46,514 nt of DNA. It comes from Enterovibrio gelatinilyticus. GTDB taxonomy: Bacteria; Pseudomonadota; Gammaproteobacteria; Enterobacterales; Vibrionaceae. The position numbers were made by a program, and so were the translations under genes. Shown here piece by piece: positions 38,203-45,922 of the stretch. The notes under the pieces were generated by a model. It saw only the letters and a list, made by a program, of their open reading frames with translations. It was not told the DNA's origin and made no database searches. The stretch lies in the NCBI RefSeq assembly GCF_028683095.1, contig NZ_JAJUBC010000038.1:1-46514 (forward strand), read 5' to 3'. Each line of letters begins with the position of its first letter. Position 1 is the stretch's first letter.

Positions 38203-39477
38203 TCACACAGCCTCAGCACAGTTTTCAACAACCAAGTCATTGAGTTCGCACCAGTCTCTGTAGACTTCATGAAGTCGCTTTTTAATGCGCATTTCGGTTT
38301 TGTTTTGCTTGTTTAGCAGTGCGTAAATACCGACTTGAAGAGACAGGTCATTCGTCTCGGCAAGTTTCATCATTTGATACTGAATCGAAGAATAAGTCTG
38401 AATCAGCTCTTCAATCACATCGCACCACCGCTCAAAATCATCATCTGAGAGACCTAAGGCTCGCCAGAAAAATGCGAATCCATGCTCATAGGCGTATTTG
38501 CGCACGGCAATAACACGAATTTCACGCACTGCGAGGTGCAATGCCGACAAAGCTACGTCATTGTCGCCGGACGTATGGGCGTGGAGAATGGTGCGAATGG
38601 CATCAGTCAGTGGGTTCGATGCCGCGATAAAACATGCTTCGAAATAGGCTTGCACATCTTCGGGCTTCGCATGCTTTAAACCCTGCTCGTCAAACACATA
38701 ACCGCCGGCGACACTCGGCTGTGTAATGGCATTAAAGACGCGCTCTCGCTCAAGTTCACCCTCCCAGCGAAAATCAGGATCTAGCATCATGATCTTTTTA
38801 GGATCGTCCGTGTTTTCTAACATGACGTAGTGAGGAAAAGGGTTCTGGCTAAATTTATTTTCTCGTTCAGGCAGTTGGTACATATCCAACATCACCATAA
38901 GATTTGTTGTATTTGATTTATCGGATAGCAACCTATTCATTACTTGAATGTTTTCTTGCTTAGACGCACTTTCCGTATACCAAGAATCTAGACGAACACC
39001 ATAGAGCCGCTGATACCACGAAAGAAACTGTTCATGATTGATATCGTCGGAATGGTATTGAAGCCGAAAGTCGTCACTGATGGTGAAAGTTGCATCCCAC
39101 ACGCCAAAATAAAACGGACGGTGATCGATCCCTTTTCGCTTCAATGACTCACACACACAGCTAACAAAGCAATGCACTTTTACGTCTTCAAACTCTTCAG
39201 TGACAGGATCGTCGAACACCTCATTTTTCCTGTTAACTCGGCACAGAAAATCAGCCAAGCTAGATACGGTTATATAGTCTGCAGCCGTGATATTTTGCTC
39301 CGGCACACTTAGCCCTAGATCGAGCTCTAAATGAAGAATTAACTGGAGAATTAGCACCGAATCTAGATAGAGGTCCTCATTTAACTTTGCCGACTCACTA
39401 AAGCTACTCATATGTCGACTTTGCATATTTTCCATCAATACCTGTCGGATTGCTTCAATGATTTCTTCGCGCTGCAT
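38203..39477 (-). CDS. asbDE: AsbD-AsbE fusion: aryl carrier protein plus condensing protein
   Basis: The 424-aa protein combines two functions that are separate genes in Bacillus. Residues 1-82 are a carrier domain with the phosphopantetheine Ser40 in NEDLYLDSVLILQL. A charged linker (about 82-97) leads into an AsbE-like domain (about 98-424) with VKVHCFVSCVCESLKRKGIDH, RPFYFGVWDATF, ENKFSQNPFPHYVML and PSVAGGYVF. By analogy the carrier holds 3,4-dihydroxybenzoate loaded by AsbC, and the AsbE part transfers it to the spermidine amine. It starts 9 nt after asbC and is followed 1 nt later by asbF. No internal stop or frameshift was seen. Confidence 0.88.
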   Translation of the reverse strand: MQREEIIEAIRQVLMENMQSRHMSSFSESAKLNEDLYLDSVLILQLILHLELDLGLSVPEQNITAADYITVSSLADFLCRVNRKNEVFDDPVTEEFEDVKVHCFVSCVCESLKRKGIDHRPFYFGVWDATFTISDDFRLQYHSDDINHEQFLSWYQRLYGVRLDSWYTESASKQENIQVMNRLLSDKSNTTNLMVMLDMYQLPERENKFSQNPFPHYVMLENTDDPKKIMMLDPDFRWEGELERERVFNAITQPSVAGGYVFDEQGLKHAKPEDVQAYFEACFIAASNPLTDAIRTILHAHTSGDNDVALSALHLAVREIRVIAVRKYAYEHGFAFFWRALGLSDDDFERWCDVIEELIQTYSSIQYQMMKLAETNDLSLQVGIYALLNKQNKTEMRIKKRLHEVYRDWCELNDLVVENCAEAV

Positions 39478-39486
39478 GGTGCCTCC

Positions 39487-40743
39487 TTAGCCTATTGCTG
39501 GAATTAGAACTTTACTTTGTGAGAGTGCTTTTCGATTAACTTTGCCGTTCGCCATTTTTTCAATCTCCTCACATTGCTCAATATCCACGGGCAATTGATA
39601 AGCCGCTAATCTAGTACCGCACCATTGGCGAATACGACTCGGCTCAACCTGATTTGACGCAATAAACTGCAGGCAAACACGCTCTCCTGAAAACGAGTCT
39701 GGGCGTTTAAAAACAATCGCTTCTGTCACTTCTGGAATTTCCAACACGACATTTTCGATGTCTTGCGGATAAACGTTTAGCCCAGAGACATTGATCATGT
39801 CATCACAACGAGAAACGAAACAAAGCTCGCCCTTATCATCGAGATACCCAAGATCTTGCGTGCGAATTACCCATTCGCCTTTGGTCACCAAGATTTCTTC
39901 TGGGAAAGCCTCACTTTTTCCGGCTGTCACATTGAGATGCGGAAGCGGTAGCCCCATTTGATTTGCTGCTTGCGTATATGGATTGATGGCGATACATCCG
40001 GCCTCTGAGCATCCATATTGCTGGAAGACATGTTTCGTTTTCTTTCTAAGCGCATCAAACCAAACACCTGGAAGCACCGTGCCCGACGTCATCACAGCAT
40101 GTAGCACCTGATCTTTAGGATAGAGTTGAACAACAGAATGAATTAACGCTGGTGACGAATACAAAAGATGATTGGGCGTGCTCAGCAAGGTTTTTAACAA
40201 GTACTTTGGGTTGATGTTATTGATGATTACGGGTGTTACCCCACGCTCTAACGCAACAAACACACCTGCAATCAGCCCATAAGAATGCGTAATAGGACAG
40301 GCAATAAGTGGCGTCATGGTTTGAGGGGCACTGAAGAAAGACACATAGCTTTCCACTTCTTCGGCTACTGATTGCCAAGTACGGGTAATGACTTTTGGTT
40401 CACCCGTTGTTCCTGAACTGGTTTGAACGAGCACCGCACCTTTATCTATCGCGCTGTTTTGCAATGTCATCGCAGGTTGATGCTTATCGAAAAGCAAGAA
40501 ATGGCACTTAGCTCGGTTTGCGAGTCGCTTGGCGGCAAGTCGAGGCGTTGGTGAAAATATGGGATAGAAAGACCCCCCATGTTCACGTAAGTACAGACAC
40601 ACAGATAGTACGTAAGCAGAGTCACCGCTGCATATCGCAAAACGTTTGCCCGCACAGTCACCAAGAATGGGATCGGCTTTAAATGTCTCGTAAGCGTCAT
40701 GAAAATATTCATGACCATAGAATTCATCGTTAACGAAAATCAT
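39487..40743 (-). CDS. asbC: AsbC-like 3,4-dihydroxybenzoate-AMP ligase
   Basis: This 418-aa ANL-superfamily adenylating enzyme has the ATP P-loop SSGTTGEPK at residues 109-117. It also has QQYGCSEAGCIAINP, the hinge region LGYLDDKGELCFVSRCDDMINVSG, and a C-terminal lysine in MANGKVNRKAL. Length is close to Bacillus AsbC and short for the superfamily. It would activate 3,4-dihydroxybenzoate (from AsbF) as the AMP ester and load it on the carrier domain of AsbDE. It lies 13 nt after asbB and 9 nt before asbDE. Confidence 0.9.
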   Translation of the reverse strand: MIFVNDEFYGHEYFHDAYETFKADPILGDCAGKRFAICSGDSAYVLSVCLYLREHGGSFYPIFSPTPRLAAKRLANRAKCHFLLFDKHQPAMTLQNSAIDKGAVLVQTSSGTTGEPKVITRTWQSVAEEVESYVSFFSAPQTMTPLIACPITHSYGLIAGVFVALERGVTPVIINNINPKYLLKTLLSTPNHLLYSSPALIHSVVQLYPKDQVLHAVMTSGTVLPGVWFDALRKKTKHVFQQYGCSEAGCIAINPYTQAANQMGLPLPHLNVTAGKSEAFPEEILVTKGEWVIRTQDLGYLDDKGELCFVSRCDDMINVSGLNVYPQDIENVVLEIPEVTEAIVFKRPDSFSGERVCLQFIASNQVEPSRIRQWCGTRLAAYQLPVDIEQCEEIEKMANGKVNRKALSQSKVLIPAIG

Positions 40744-40756
40744 AACGTCCCTACTT

Positions 40757-42481
40757 TTAAATGTGCTCGATGGATAGTGGATTTGGAATAGAGTGATGAC
40801 ACTCGCCGCGGCTCCCCTTCAATTTTCTTGTCATAAGAGACTCGGTGAGGATTTCAGGCGATCGGTATCCCAGCAATGACAAGCGTTCTGAAAGTTCTGG
40901 ATGATTCTTTTCATACTCATCGAGTTTGCTAGAAACCCGGAGCCAAAATTCACGCTCGGACAAGGGGTAGAAAATGCTAATAAGGTGTGAAACTTCAGCA
41001 AGGTTGTAGATAAACAAGGTATCCATGACCAGTTCTCGCAACAGTTCAACCGAACTCATTGCGTAGTAATCATCAAGCGGGGCATCGAGCAGCGAAGGTT
41101 CGATTTCTGCAAAATTTGGAACCGAGTCAGCATCACGAATAAATGTTGTGTTGTATTCGACGCTTTCATGAAAATCTCGAACAATAATGCGCTCAGGCCA
41201 ACCATCACGATGCACCAGCACCAAGTTCTGACCATGGGGTTCGATCCCGATACCGTGCTTAACCAGCAGATGCCAAATGGGGATTACCGTCACTTCGATA
41301 AGCTGCTCTATCCATGCATCAAGTCCATAACGTTCAACCCAACCTGCAATGAACGGTAAGCCATCATTTTCAACCATCATGATGGCATTAAATGGAATGG
41401 CGTCATCTCCCTCTTTTAAGTGACTATTAACACTTTCTCTATAAATAACAGCCAACTGGCCTAATTCAATTGATGAGGTGACGTCTAACGAATCATCGGA
41501 GAACCTAGCGCCAGCGTACTCATTGAGAATGCTCAAGCCTATTAATTCGACATCGCTATCAATGACATTTCGAAGCCATTGAGATACATGAGGTGCAAGG
41601 CAAACAGAGTGCGCCGCCAAGTTTCGATGCGAGGACGTATTAACCATATTCATTGGCAACTTTACGTTTGGGTGCAGTGGTACGTCTTTATTCAGTAACG
41701 TTCTAACAGATTGTGTTGCCGTGTATTTATCCGCGCCAATTCCAAGAAATATGATGTCTTTGTTCTCAAGGTGATTCGCCAGCCAACCGTCTTTTAATTG
41801 CTGCCATTGCCAAGGGTGGATAGGCAGTAAACCATAGTCATCCCAAGTTTCATCATGCGCATTTAACGCGCCAGACAGTCGGCTCCATTGACCATGCCCA
41901 AGTTCATTTTTCCAAAAATGAGCTTGGTCAACAGGCAAGGCTTGCTTGAGGTATGAATGACGAATAGCCAACCAATACAGGTTAAATGTATTTCCCGCTT
42001 CCGGCCCAAAGGCTCGATGAGCCGCATCATCAAAACCCGTTCGGGCTTTAAAAGAAGGGTGATAAGGATGACCTTCATCTAATTGATGTTCTAGATCCGA
42101 GTAACTTGATGAACGTCGTGAAAGCCGCTTGGGTAAATGCTGAGAGTTCCAACGGCTTAGTTGTACCGTTTGAATAAATTCTTTAATGAGTGCTTTCTTG
42201 ATGTCTTTCGTTGTAGGGAGGTCATCAATAATTGCTAACCACTCGATACTCACATCAATGGATCGTTGATTTATTTTCAAGCTGTTGATGATTAATCGAT
42301 ACCGGCCAAACGCACCAATCTTCCCCTTCACGCTGTATTCACCGCTTCCCATCACCCACGAGAGCTCTTCAATACAAGGTGAAACCGATACCTCAACATA
42401 CTTTTCAAACAGTAGAGCTTCTAGTAATTGCTTAATCACTCGTACTTCTGGCGGCAGCCGTTCGCATTTAGGCAGAGGCAT
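40757..42481 (-). CDS. asbB: AsbB-like NIS siderophore synthetase (IucA/IucC family)
   Basis: The 574-aa IucA/IucC-family synthetase contains the nucleotide-binding motif DEGHPYHPSFKARTGFD at 135-151. Later conserved blocks include LPIHPWQW, TSSHRNLAAHSVCLAP, and GIGIEPHGQNLVLVHRDGWPERIIVRDFHES near the active site. These enzymes form amides between citrate carboxylates and amines using ATP. In petrobactin assembly AsbB adds the second polyamine arm to the AsbA product. The start overlaps the asbA stop by 14 bp, so the two are translationally coupled. Confidence 0.92.
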   Translation of the reverse strand: MPLPKCERLPPEVRVIKQLLEALLFEKYVEVSVSPCIEELSWVMGSGEYSVKGKIGAFGRYRLIINSLKINQRSIDVSIEWLAIIDDLPTTKDIKKALIKEFIQTVQLSRWNSQHLPKRLSRRSSSYSDLEHQLDEGHPYHPSFKARTGFDDAAHRAFGPEAGNTFNLYWLAIRHSYLKQALPVDQAHFWKNELGHGQWSRLSGALNAHDETWDDYGLLPIHPWQWQQLKDGWLANHLENKDIIFLGIGADKYTATQSVRTLLNKDVPLHPNVKLPMNMVNTSSHRNLAAHSVCLAPHVSQWLRNVIDSDVELIGLSILNEYAGARFSDDSLDVTSSIELGQLAVIYRESVNSHLKEGDDAIPFNAIMMVENDGLPFIAGWVERYGLDAWIEQLIEVTVIPIWHLLVKHGIGIEPHGQNLVLVHRDGWPERIIVRDFHESVEYNTTFIRDADSVPNFAEIEPSLLDAPLDDYYAMSSVELLRELVMDTLFIYNLAEVSHLISIFYPLSEREFWLRVSSKLDEYEKNHPELSERLSLLGYRSPEILTESLMTRKLKGSRGECHHSIPNPLSIEHI

Positions 42482-44276
42482 AGCAAACCTCCGTCGCTTC
42501 TTCTAAGCAGGTCATTACAAGTGGATTGGGAATTTGGCAGTAAATGGCTTGCTCGTTTTCGACGGTGAGTTCATCAACATCATGAACGCGAGTAAGTAAG
42601 TTTCCTTTAGCAGGAATATTGGATTGAGAAAGCAACTGGTCGACAAATAACGTACCTGCTCCCGTAAATACGCGACGCAATGCCAAAAGGCGCTGCTGAA
42701 CGAAGCTGATCAGTATTCTTTCGTCGACCAAGCTGTCTGCTCCCATACGACCAATAATCGAGAACAGGTTATTAATCAGAAGGTAATAGGCAAATCGGTC
42801 ACAAATAACGTCATCGTCAAAGTAAAGATCATCAACAGTAACGGACTCAGGATCCATGGCAGCAAGGTGGTTCCTGTAAGCGTTCGACAAGTAGAAACCT
42901 TGGTTATCTCTGAAGTAATAGATTGATGGATAGCCGTCTTCTATATGAAGAACACTATTTTGCTGGTGGGCTTCCAAGGCGATGCCATGCTCATCATAGA
43001 GTTTTAACATAGGCTCTATGCTGCATTCCCAATACTTAGCAAACCATTTAATGGATACTTGAGATAACGAGGATGTTTCCCTGAGTGCAATGGCTTTTAC
43101 AAATCGAGAAAGCATAGAAATATCGTCTAGAAGCGCTTCTTGGGTTAGCGCCGCAATGGTGACGACATTGGTATCCCTGCCTTCAGAGAATGGGTTTTCT
43201 CTAATGATGACTTCAAAGCCAGTTTCGCTTTGCCCTGGTAAAACAACCGTTATGTATGCCGGATCCGTAATGATTTTGAATTGAGGATAGGCTTCACTGA
43301 ACCTAGTTTTACGATAAAGCGCTGCCATCACTACACCGGCATCAAGCTCATGCCTTTTATTCACGCGTAATGAGTTCGTGATTTTGACAGGTAACGAGAA
43401 CTTGTACATCCAAGACAAATGCGCGTTGTAGAGTGAACGAACCGAAGACGTTGCGGTGAACTCAACACCTTGAATACCTAAATCAACGACTAAACCATCC
43501 TCCATCAACTGGCGAACATTCGGTTGATGAAGCAGCCATTGAGCTTGTAGTGGATGCATAGGTAGAACCAAATGATCATCTTTTATCAGTGATGATATTG
43601 GCAATGAAGACGTGATGATCTCTTCTGCTGAAATCGTCAGCGCAGAGCGCTGACATATTAGGTCTCTTGCAATACTGAAATAGTGCAGCGCGAAGCTCCC
43701 CTTAGTTTCAGGTGCATAATAGGCATGATGGTAATCAAGCATGCCTTGCCGACTTTTAGGCGTTGGATGTTGCCAATGTCCATACAACAGCGATTGTTCC
43801 GCATCGATAAAATCGGTGCTGGCTAGCTTTGTATCGCCAAGTCTGCGTGCAATATAGGCCTCCATCAATGATCGACTTTCAGTCACTCTAGAGAGCAGTT
43901 CCTGTTTGTTCGTTTCACGCTGAATGTTAAATGTTGAAAAGATATTGGATGAGAAAATGGTGTCGATCAGGAGACGCACAGCACTAGAGAAAGGCACTTC
44001 CTGCCAGTCGCCACTCAACGAGTTGAATAGATAAGCGCAGGAAAATTGGTGGCAGCCTACCAAGGTGCGGTAACTAACGACAATGGCAAGTTTAGTGCTT
44101 TGGTTAGGCAAGGGCGTTTCAACCACCCAGGCACCGTTTTCAAATGAGATGTTGTTCTCCGCATCTTGCCATTGTTTCGCGGTATACCAATGCCCTTCAT
44201 CTATCTCTTTTAGGTAGCAGTTGAAGAATGCCTGAAATGATGCAATCTCTGCGATGACTTTTGCGTTTTGGCTCAA
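42468..44276 (-). CDS. asbA: AsbA-like NIS siderophore synthetase (IucA/IucC family)
   Basis: The 602-aa protein equals Bacillus AsbA in length and has the IucA/IucC motif GHWQHPTPKSRQG at 166-178. Further motifs are LPMHPLQAQW, TSSVRSLYNAHLSWMYKFSLPVK, and HGIALEAHQQNSVLHIEDGYPS. AsbA condenses citrate with spermidine as the first committed step. The start is a TTG: no in-frame ATG lies between it and an upstream stop, and GGTGAGG is placed 5 nt before it. It is first in asbA-asbB-asbC-asbDE-asbF, behind a Fur box shared with the divergent MATE gene. Confidence 0.92.
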   Translation of the reverse strand: MSQNAKVIAEIASFQAFFNCYLKEIDEGHWYTAKQWQDAENNISFENGAWVVETPLPNQSTKLAIVVSYRTLVGCHQFSCAYLFNSLSGDWQEVPFSSAVRLLIDTIFSSNIFSTFNIQRETNKQELLSRVTESRSLMEAYIARRLGDTKLASTDFIDAEQSLLYGHWQHPTPKSRQGMLDYHHAYYAPETKGSFALHYFSIARDLICQRSALTISAEEIITSSLPISSLIKDDHLVLPMHPLQAQWLLHQPNVRQLMEDGLVVDLGIQGVEFTATSSVRSLYNAHLSWMYKFSLPVKITNSLRVNKRHELDAGVVMAALYRKTRFSEAYPQFKIITDPAYITVVLPGQSETGFEVIIRENPFSEGRDTNVVTIAALTQEALLDDISMLSRFVKAIALRETSSLSQVSIKWFAKYWECSIEPMLKLYDEHGIALEAHQQNSVLHIEDGYPSIYYFRDNQGFYLSNAYRNHLAAMDPESVTVDDLYFDDDVICDRFAYYLLINNLFSIIGRMGADSLVDERILISFVQQRLLALRRVFTGAGTLFVDQLLSQSNIPAKGNLLTRVHDVDELTVENEQAIYCQIPNPLVMTCLEEATEVCYASA

Positions 44277-44345
44277 AATGACCTCACCTTAAAAGCAAGT
44301 AACACTGTTTTAAGCGCTACACTCGACAAGGCTGAGAACTCTAAT

Positions 44346-44360
44346 TGATATTAATTATCA
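44346..44360. promoter_or_regulatory. Fur box between asbA and the MATE gene
   Basis: TGATATTAATTATCA matches the 7-1-7 Fur consensus TGATAATNATTATCA at 13 of 14 specified positions and is nearly palindromic. It lies in the 207-bp divergent region, 70 bp from asbA and 124 bp from the MATE start, so one Fur site could control both directions. Confidence 0.82.
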
Positions 44361-44483
44361 TTTCACTAACTGTTACCTTTGTTACAACACCCCACTAGAA
44401 AGATCCCAAATTCATATTCCCCTCATAGATAGAATTCCTCCACTCGAACAAGATATTCGTTTTATCGTAAAGCCTGACTTTCT

Positions 44484-45836
44484 ATGACTTCTCAAACCCG
44501 AACAACTGATGCTCCGATCATCCCGACGTTCTTCTATTTCGCGATACCATCTCTCGTTGGATTACTCGCAATCTCCAGTGCCAGTATTGTTGATGGGATA
44601 TTTGTTGGACGCTATCTAGGAGCAGGGGCACTTGCCTCAATTAACCTGCTTATTCCTTACTTTACGTTTATGTTTTCCGTCTGCTTAATGATTGCGATAG
44701 GAGGTACGGTATTAGCGGGAAGGTATATAGGTGAAAAGAAGCAGAAAAAAGCCAATGCCATCTTCTCCCAATCTCTACTCTGTGCTGGGCTATTTACGGT
44801 TTCAATGGCACTGTTAGTGACACCAAACAGTGAGTATCTTTTTGAAGCGCTCAATGCGCCCCCTTCTATACGCCCAGCCATGGATAGCTACTTTGGGATT
44901 ATGTCTTACTGCCTAATCATCCAGTTAAGCGCCATGGTGTTGTACTACTTTGTACGTGCAGATGGATTTCCCGTATTAGCAACAACGGCTCTGATTATTG
45001 GCGCACTGACAAACATTGCGCTAGACGTGCTGTTTCTTGGCTATTTAAAGCTTGGCATCGAGTGGGCTGCTTGGGCAACAACCCTTGCGCAGTGTATTCA
45101 ACTCGCTATATTGCTGTGCTTTTTTACACGAAAGCACAGAACTCTTACGTTCACGTTAAAAGGACTAAAACTCAAAGAATCAGCACGTGCACTCATCAAC
45201 GGTTTCTCTGAATTTATTAATGAAATATCCGTAGGTATCGTGATCTTCACGGTTCACTGGCTCTTACTCATTGAAGGTGATAATGCGGCTATTGCAGGCT
45301 TTTCTATTGCCAATTATGTGCTTTTCATCAGTATGATGGCGTACTATGGAATTGTTGATGCGATCCATATTCTGGTGAGTCAAAACCTTGGGGCTGGGCA
45401 TATTCGTCGTATCAGACAGTTTATGTTATTAGCGGCAATAACGATTATAAGTGTTAGTAGCGTACTCGTCATAGTCTGTACTCTGTACCCTCATCAGCTC
45501 TCTCAGTTGTTCCTATCAGAAGCAGAAGACGTTTCGCAACAAAGGGCTTTGCTATATATCAAGATCATTTGGCCTTGCCTCTTGTTCAGCGGCCTCAATG
45601 TTTTAATCTCTGCCTACTTCACAGCAATACAAAAGCCAATACAATCAACAGTTATCGCACTCAGCAGAGGGCTGCTGCTCCCAGTACTCTTCCTTCTGAC
45701 CTTCTCAATATACTTTAAGCAAAAGCACTTTCTTACTGCCTTACCGATCGCCGAATTTGTCACGCTAACGGTAGCAATTACCTTGTTTGTGATTCACCAA
45801 AAAAGGCAGAAACCATCCAGTATTGCTTATGTCTAA
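44484..45836 (+). CDS. MATE family efflux transporter, candidate siderophore exporter
   Basis: This 450-aa polytopic membrane protein has two repeated six-helix halves. It begins TFFYFAIPSLVGLLAISSASIVDGIFVGRYLGAG in two parts, the MATE N-lobe motif with the Asp of IVDGIFVGR, and the second half starts near SVGIVIFTVHWLL. MATE proteins export drugs and metabolites using Na+ or H+ gradients. It is divergent from asbA across a shared Fur box, which makes export of the petrobactin-like product the simplest role. No strong Shine-Dalgarno precedes the ATG. Substrate is not proven. Confidence 0.85.
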   Translation: MTSQTRTTDAPIIPTFFYFAIPSLVGLLAISSASIVDGIFVGRYLGAGALASINLLIPYFTFMFSVCLMIAIGGTVLAGRYIGEKKQKKANAIFSQSLLCAGLFTVSMALLVTPNSEYLFEALNAPPSIRPAMDSYFGIMSYCLIIQLSAMVLYYFVRADGFPVLATTALIIGALTNIALDVLFLGYLKLGIEWAAWATTLAQCIQLAILLCFFTRKHRTLTFTLKGLKLKESARALINGFSEFINEISVGIVIFTVHWLLLIEGDNAAIAGFSIANYVLFISMMAYYGIVDAIHILVSQNLGAGHIRRIRQFMLLAAITIISVSSVLVIVCTLYPHQLSQLFLSEAEDVSQQRALLYIKIIWPCLLFSGLNVLISAYFTAIQKPIQSTVIALSRGLLLPVLFLLTFSIYFKQKHFLTALPIAEFVTLTVAITLFVIHQKRQKPSSIAYV

Positions 45837-45850
45837 GCCTCTAAACGTCA

Positions 45851-45880
45851 AAAAGCCCAAGCATAGTTGCTTGGGCTTAA
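45851..45880 (-). terminator. Minus-strand terminator closing the repeat array
   Basis: AAGCCCAAGC and GCTTGGGCTT form a 10-bp stem. The T-run is on the minus strand (five T), while the plus-strand tail is weak. It mainly ends transcripts coming from the repeat array, although it also sits 15 bp past the MATE stop. Confidence 0.75.
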
Positions 45881-45922
45881 GATAAATGGTGGAAACGAGA
45901 ACAAAGTGACGCAGTGATATCC
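45881..45922. other. Truncated end segment of the repeat array
   Basis: This diverged stretch lies between the closing terminator and the first recognisable repeat unit. On the minus strand it ends TTCTCGTTTCCACCA and then TTTATCTTAAGCC, mirroring the CCA-TTTATTAAGAAGCC junction of the full units. It appears to be a last, different body followed by its own terminator. Confidence 0.45.

Noticed and set aside
38202-38270. Longer AsbF start inside asbDE
   Set aside because: The additional 23 residues do not resemble AsbF, while the ATG at 38201 gives the family N-terminus with good spacing to GAGG.
34443-45836. Vibrioferrin or aerobactin gene cluster
   Set aside because: The NIS synthetases alone could suggest either. 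However, the catechol-forming AsbF, the aryl ligase AsbC and the carrier-AsbE fusion are foreign to both, and no lysine hydroxylase or MFS exporter is present.
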